A DNA stretch of 32,224 nt from JBCCFW01 sp039029535 (GTDB lineage Bacteria; Acidobacteriota; JBCCFW01). Positions 28,300 through 32,224 of the stretch are shown here, one piece after another (positions within the stretch are counted from its first letter, which is position 1; each line of letters starts with the position of its first letter). A program made the translations under genes and the position numbers. The DNA lies in the NCBI GenBank assembly GCA_039029535.1, contig JBCCFW010000084.1, forward strand, positions 1 to 32,224. Direction: 5' to 3'. Under the pieces are notes generated by a model that ran no database searches, was not told the origin of the DNA, and saw nothing but the letters and a program-made list of their open reading frames with translations.

Positions 28300-31200
28300 T
28301 CAGGGCAGCGTCGGCGGGTACTCGTCGATGGAGAGGTCCCCGCAGAGGCTCTCGATCCGCAGGTCGAAGAACTGCCGCGTCGAGCGCGTGTCGGTCTCGG
28401 TGAAGGAGCGGGCGGTGTCCCCTGCCGGGTTGACCTGCACCCACGGCATGGTCGGGTGCTCCGAGGTCTTCAGCAGGTGGTAGGCCTCACCAGCGTCCAG
28501 CGCTCGGGCGTCGGCCCAGAGCATCGTGACCTCCTCGCCGACGTTGGCGGCACGCAGCGTGGCGTACACCCCGTCGGGGAAGGGCACCGAGGCCGCCTCG
28601 GTCACCGGGTCGAGGCAGAGTCGGACCGCGGCACCGCCGTGATCACCACCCGCGGTCTCGCAGCCGGTGCTCATTCGCTCGTCCTCGGCCTCGACGACGT
28701 AGTGGTACGTCAGGCCGTCGACGGTGGAGGTGTCGCTCCAGTTCGTGTCGGTCAGGCCGGTGACGAGCGGCCCCCGCATCAGGGCCTCCTCGCAGCTCAC
28801 CTCGCTCCGGTAGATGTTGTAGACGCCGGTGCCCGAGAACGGGAAGGTCGCAGCGTCCCAGGAGAGGTCCACGCCGGTCGAGCAGGGATCGGCGTCACCC
28901 GCCGTGCCGGCGTCGAGCGTCGGCGGCGGGAAGAGCTCGTCGACGACCGCCTCGACGCAGAGCCGGACGACGGCGCCACCGTTGTTCGGGCCCGACGGAT
29001 CGCAGTCACCGCCGGTGCGACCGTCCTCGGCCTCGACGACGTAGTGGTAGGTCGTCCCCTCCACGGTGTCGGGGTCGCTCCAGGTCGTCTCGGTCAGGCC
29101 GAGCACCACCGGTGGACGGGTCAAGGCGTCGGCACAATCCACCTCGCTGCGGTAGATGTTGTAGACACCGCTCGCGGAAGCGTCGTTGAAGATCGCCGGA
29201 TCCCAGGAGAGGTCGACGCCCAGGGCACAGTCGGAGACGTCGACGGCCACCGCGGTCGTGAGCTCGGGCGGCTCGAAGAGCTCGTCGGTCACCGCGGCCA
29301 GGCACAGCCTCGCCACGGCGCCGCCGTTGTTGGGCCCGGTGGGCATGCAGGCCGTGTCGGTCCGCGCGTCCTCGGCCTCGACCGCGTAGTAGTAGGTCGT
29401 GCCCGCGACGGTCGTGAGGTCCGTGTAGGTGAGCTCGGTCAGCCCGACCGCCAACGGCGTCCGCAGCAGGCTGCGAGCGCAATTGAAGTCGTCACGATAG
29501 ATGTTGTACGTGCCGGTGCCCGACGGGTCGCGGAAGGTCGCGTCGGTCCAGTCGAGGCGGATGCCGGTGCCGCAGTCAGACAGGTCGGTCGCCATGCCCG
29601 TGCCGTTGTTCGGCGGACGCTCGACGGTGACCCGGAGGGTGTCTTCGAGCCGGCAGCCGGGATCGACGTCGCAGGAGACGGTGACCGTGTAGTCGGTGTC
29701 ATCCAGCGGCAGCACTTCGACGATGGCACCCTCGCCCACCCTCGCGCCGCTGGCGGTCTCGGTCCACTCATAGAGGGTCTCCCCCACGCAGCCGGCGAGA
29801 CGGAGACCGCGGGCGTCGAGGAGGGCCGGCCGCAGCCGACAAGTGGTGACGTCGGGAGGATCCGCGACCACGTCCGCGGAGCAGTCCCCCACCACCGTGA
29901 CGGTGACCTGCTGGGCGATGAGGAAGCCACCCGTGCACTGGACCTGCACCTCGAAGGTGTAGATGCCGGGCTCGGTGTCGATCGGCGCGCAGATCTGAAT
30001 GTCGAAGCCCAGCGTCGCAGGCAGGGCCTGATCGTTGTAGACCGCGCCGGCGTCGACCAGCCAGTCCTCGAAGCCCTCCTCGGCGGTGAGCTCGAGCACG
30101 GCACAGGTCGTGACGCGTTCGCGGATGGCGGTCTCGATGTAGTCGACCAGGTCGACCCCGTCGGGCGGAGTGCCGTCGGGATCGAGGAGCAGGGCCGAGC
30201 CGTAGGTGAGCCCGGTCCAGCACTCCCACATCTCGAGGAAGGTGTGTCCGCCGATCATGAAGTTGTCGCCGGAGTGGAAGTGGACCATCGTGATCTGGTT
30301 GTCCCGCATCCCGTTGACGACCTCCATGATGGAGAGGTCGTCGGCGGTGCCGGGGATCTCGTCACGACCGAGGTCGTAACCCGAGGTCGGCGTGGAGACC
30401 TCACCGAAGCACTCGAGCCAGTTGCAGTCGTGCGGGAGGATGTCGCCGAAGTGGACGAGCATCCGGCGCGCTTCGGGGCGCCACTCGATCGCCGGATCGC
30501 TGTAGGTCTCGAACATGACGCGACTGGTCGACTCGGGGCCATCGCCGCCCCCGAACGCGTTGGGCAGGTTCGCCACCGCGTTGCTCATCTCGATCCGACT
30601 GGTGGTGAGCGGTTGCTCCAGTCGGTAGGGCCAGTCGCCGTCCTCTCCGAACAACGAGGCGTCGTAGAAGCAGGGGTCGGTCTCGACGCCCGTGCTGTCG
30701 TAGTCGCGGTAGGAGATCAAGCCCATGGAGAGGTCGGTCACCACCTCGCGGAGGCGGTCGACGATCTCGTTGATGTTGTCCTGGAGGTTGTCGCGCTCTT
30801 CTGTCATCGACACGGTGAGGTCGATGGCGATGAGCACGTCGGCCCGCGGGATCTCGGGCACGAGGGCGACGGACTTGCTCTCGTTGAAGCACTCGCCCGC
30901 CGAGAGATTGATCTCCAGCACCTCGGGCGTGATGGTGTGGAAGCAGGTGATGTCGAGGTCGAACACGCCCTCGGCGCCGTTGCGACCGTCGACCACGAGG
31001 TAGTAGGTCCCCGCCGTGAGCAGGCGGGTGAACTGGTTGTCGTCGACCTCGATGCACGCGCCCTCGTTGCAGGCGTCGAGCAGGAAGAGCTCGAGGTCGG
31101 TCTCGGCCGAGTCGTCGAGGGTGAAGGTCAGCGGCTGGTGCACGGGGTTGTCGAAGCGGTAGACCAGCTCGTTGCCGGAGAAGTCGCTCCCCGAGCAGCT

Positions 31201-32094
31201 CGGGTACATGTCGATGACGTCGGTACCGCTGGCGGTGTTGCCCGTCACGGTGACGCCGCAGACGATGGGATCGGCCGCGCCGCAGCCCAGCTCCGACGCA
31301 CAGCTCAGCTGGAGCTGCACTGCGCCTTCGTCACCGGCGGGCCCGTCCACGCCGATCAAGTAGGTGCCCGGTGCTGCGCCGAAGAGCGTCGCCGCACCGG
31401 CACCGCCCGACAGGCAAGTCCCGGCCTCGATGGGACCGTCCGCCGAGAAGATGACCACGGTCGTCGCGCCCGGTCCGGTGACCGTCGCCTGGAGGTTCGA
31501 GGCCGGCGGCACGTCGACGTGGAACCAGGTCTCGGCGCCGGTGAGGTCACCGCCGACGCAGTCGTAGGCGTCGAAGCGGCTGATGCCACCGAAGGTCGAG
31601 CCGTTCGCGTTGGTCTCGCAGGCGATGGGGCTCGAGAGCGTCGTGCAGTCGACGTCGAGATCGAAGCTGCCCTCGTCGGCGGCGGTCTCGGGCTCGACCA
31701 CGATGTAGTGGATGCCCGGTGGGAGCGCGTCCACCGTCACCGAGGGCGCTCCGCCCTGATAGCAGTCTGCTTCCTCGCACGAGCTCAGGACGAAGACGTT
31801 CATCGTCCGTGGGCCGGCGTCGACGGTCAGGTCGACCACCGAGTAGGCGGGAAGGAAGAGCTCGTACACCACCTCGTTGCCGAGCTGGCTATCGGGATCG
31901 CAGCTGTAGTCCTCGGCCGCGCTCCCGAGGCTCGCCGGCGAGGTGCCGGAGATGGAGCCACAGGTGAGCGGCAGAGCACGACTGCAGTCGAGGTCGCCAG
32001 CCAGCACTCCGCCTGGAGCCAGCACGAGCCAGCCCAAGACGAGCACGAGCATGGCGCGACGACACGACGAGACCGTCGGGTCCGAAGCGAACAT
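28300..32094 (-). CDS. Large secreted protein with PPC-like, VWA and FN3-type domains
   Basis: A 1264-residue exported protein. ATG 32094 follows GGGGA at good spacing; a signal peptide follows (AMLVLVLGWLVLAPGGVLAG). Residues about 25-410 hold three beta-domains resembling pre-peptidase C-terminal (PPC) domains (GIHYIVVEPE, GTYLIGVDG, GTYYLVVDG), each with paired cysteines. Residues about 415-660 form a von Willebrand A domain with the metal-site motif ADVLIAIDLTVSMTEE and GLISYRDY. An Ig-like, Cys-containing region follows (about 680-810). Then come three fibronectin type III-like repeats of about 115 residues (NIYR near 865, 980 and 1094), and a final related module. The role is probably extracellular or cell-surface binding. 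It has no membrane anchor or recognised sorting tail. It is monocistronic, with its own sigma70-like promoter. Confidence 0.9.
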   Translation of the reverse strand: MFASDPTVSSCRRAMLVLVLGWLVLAPGGVLAGDLDCSRALPLTCGSISGTSPASLGSAAEDYSCDPDSQLGNEVVYELFLPAYSVVDLTVDAGPRTMNVFVLSSCEEADCYQGGAPSVTVDALPPGIHYIVVEPETAADEGSFDLDVDCTTLSSPIACETNANGSTFGGISRFDAYDCVGGDLTGAETWFHVDVPPASNLQATVTGPGATTVVIFSADGPIEAGTCLSGGAGAATLFGAAPGTYLIGVDGPAGDEGAVQLQLSCASELGCGAADPIVCGVTVTGNTASGTDVIDMYPSCSGSDFSGNELVYRFDNPVHQPLTFTLDDSAETDLELFLLDACNEGACIEVDDNQFTRLLTAGTYYLVVDGRNGAEGVFDLDITCFHTITPEVLEINLSAGECFNESKSVALVPEIPRADVLIAIDLTVSMTEERDNLQDNINEIVDRLREVVTDLSMGLISYRDYDSTGVETDPCFYDASLFGEDGDWPYRLEQPLTTSRIEMSNAVANLPNAFGGGDGPESTSRVMFETYSDPAIEWRPEARRMLVHFGDILPHDCNWLECFGEVSTPTSGYDLGRDEIPGTADDLSIMEVVNGMRDNQITMVHFHSGDNFMIGGHTFLEMWECWTGLTYGSALLLDPDGTPPDGVDLVDYIETAIRERVTTCAVLELTAEEGFEDWLVDAGAVYNDQALPATLGFDIQICAPIDTEPGIYTFEVQVQCTGGFLIAQQVTVTVVGDCSADVVADPPDVTTCRLRPALLDARGLRLAGCVGETLYEWTETASGARVGEGAIVEVLPLDDTDYTVTVSCDVDPGCRLEDTLRVTVERPPNNGTGMATDLSDCGTGIRLDWTDATFRDPSGTGTYNIYRDDFNCARSLLRTPLAVGLTELTYTDLTTVAGTTYYYAVEAEDARTDTACMPTGPNNGGAVARLCLAAVTDELFEPPELTTAVAVDVSDCALGVDLSWDPAIFNDASASGVYNIYRSEVDCADALTRPPVVLGLTETTWSDPDTVEGTTYHYVVEAEDGRTGGDCDPSGPNNGGAVVRLCVEAVVDELFPPPTLDAGTAGDADPCSTGVDLSWDAATFPFSGTGVYNIYRSEVSCEEALMRGPLVTGLTDTNWSDTSTVDGLTYHYVVEAEDERMSTGCETAGGDHGGAAVRLCLDPVTEAASVPFPDGVYATLRAANVGEEVTMLWADARALDAGEAYHLLKTSEHPTMPWVQVNPAGDTARSFTETDTRSTRQFFDLRIESLCGDLSIDEYPPTLP
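28590..29605 (-). repeat. Three tandem repeats of about 345 bp encoding FN3-type domains
   Basis: The stretch TAGATGTTGT (encoding part of YNIYR) recurs at 28811, 29153 and 29498 on the plus strand, giving a period of 342-345 bp. Surrounding sequence is also similar: GVYNIYRSEV, then TYHYVVEAEDGRT, then GPNNGGAVVRLC. Each unit keeps two or three cysteines. The units have diverged at the DNA level, so this is an old internal duplication. Confidence 0.85.
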
Positions 32095-32158
32095 GGATCG
32101 TCCCCAAGCGAGCGCCTCTCCCACCGACCGAAGGCGCACATTTTCTTGACCTAGCCTG

Positions 32159-32187
32159 AGGTTAGGCCGGCGCTACGATGTGGTCAA
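32159..32187 (-). promoter_or_regulatory. Sigma70-type promoter of the VWA/FN3 gene
   Basis: On the minus strand TTGACC (32187-32182) and TAACCT (32164-32159) are separated by exactly 17 bp. Predicted start is near 32152, with a leader of about 58 nt. An imperfect inverted repeat, CCTAGCC (32150-32156) / GGTTAGG (32160-32166), overlaps the -10 box and could be an operator. Confidence 0.7.
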
Positions 32188-32224
32188 CGTGCTGATGGGT
32201 GGGTTGGGCCGGGCGAGGCAGAAA

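Noticed and set aside
28177..32154. Plus-strand open frame of over 1300 codons
   Set aside because: It is antisense to the VWA/FN3 gene. It lacks a start signal and recognisable domains, while the minus strand has a signal peptide, promoter and domain repeats.
1..32224. CRISPR array, insertion sequence, prophage or attachment site
   Set aside because: No short regularly spaced direct repeats, transposase, integrase or terminal inverted repeats were found. Composition looks uniform across the window.

Overview
The window is a 32 kb piece of a very GC-rich bacterial chromosome, densely packed with tightly spaced or overlapping genes. Nearly all genes end in TGA. It carries no rRNA, tRNA, CRISPR array, insertion sequence or phage gene that I can see. 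A membrane-anchored multiheme cytochrome next to a CRTAC1/FG-GAP protein, a TMTC-like TPR membrane protein, a large secreted VWA/FN3 protein, a B-type (ba3) oxidase and a bacterial enhancer-binding protein together suggest an aerobic or microaerobic Gram-negative heterotroph, of the kind common in Planctomycetota or Acidobacteriota. No marker here settles the phylum.

Layout, left to right. 1-442: end of a DUF2267-like protein (+). 761-5453: minus-strand pair of a multiheme cytochrome/TPR protein, interrupted by one in-frame TAG codon, and a CRTAC1/ASPIC-UnbV protein. 5595-5939: small unknown gene. 6064-10981: housekeeping operon on the minus strand (DUF2520 protein, YicC RNase, gmk, coaBC, family-4 uracil-DNA glycosylase, small Cys-rich unknown protein). 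11014-12108: secreted coiled-coil protein with a clear sigma70-like promoter. 12537-15448 (+): YchF-like GTPase overlapping a TMTC-like TPR glycosyltransferase candidate. 15452-19202 (-): ba3-type cytochrome oxidase operon (subunits IIa, II and I, a Sco protein with an added membrane domain, and a lipoprotein cytochrome c). 19469-19939 (+): tandem CBS protein. 19985-20446 (-): universal stress protein. 20611-21600 (+): sugar nucleotidyltransferase. 21748-24673: divergent PAS histidine kinase and NtrC-type regulator. 24692-25684 (-): triheme cytochrome c. 25813-28174 (-): tgt, queA and a 46-residue membrane protein. 28300-32094 (-): large secreted VWA/FN3 protein with its promoter at the right edge.

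The most notable structure is around 19200-20510. Three separate genes or operons (the ba3 oxidase operon, the CBS protein and the universal stress protein) each have a -24/-12 (sigma54-type) promoter with the GG-N10-GC core. The divergent oxidase and CBS promoters share a 12-bp inverted repeat lying about 85-100 bp upstream of both predicted start sites, where an enhancer-binding protein would bind. An NtrC-family activator with a variant GAFTDA loop and a soluble PAS kinase lie 3-4 kb away. I infer a sigma54-controlled respiratory and stress module, possibly responding to oxygen or redox state. The promoters and repeat are visible in the sequence; the link to this regulator is a hypothesis.
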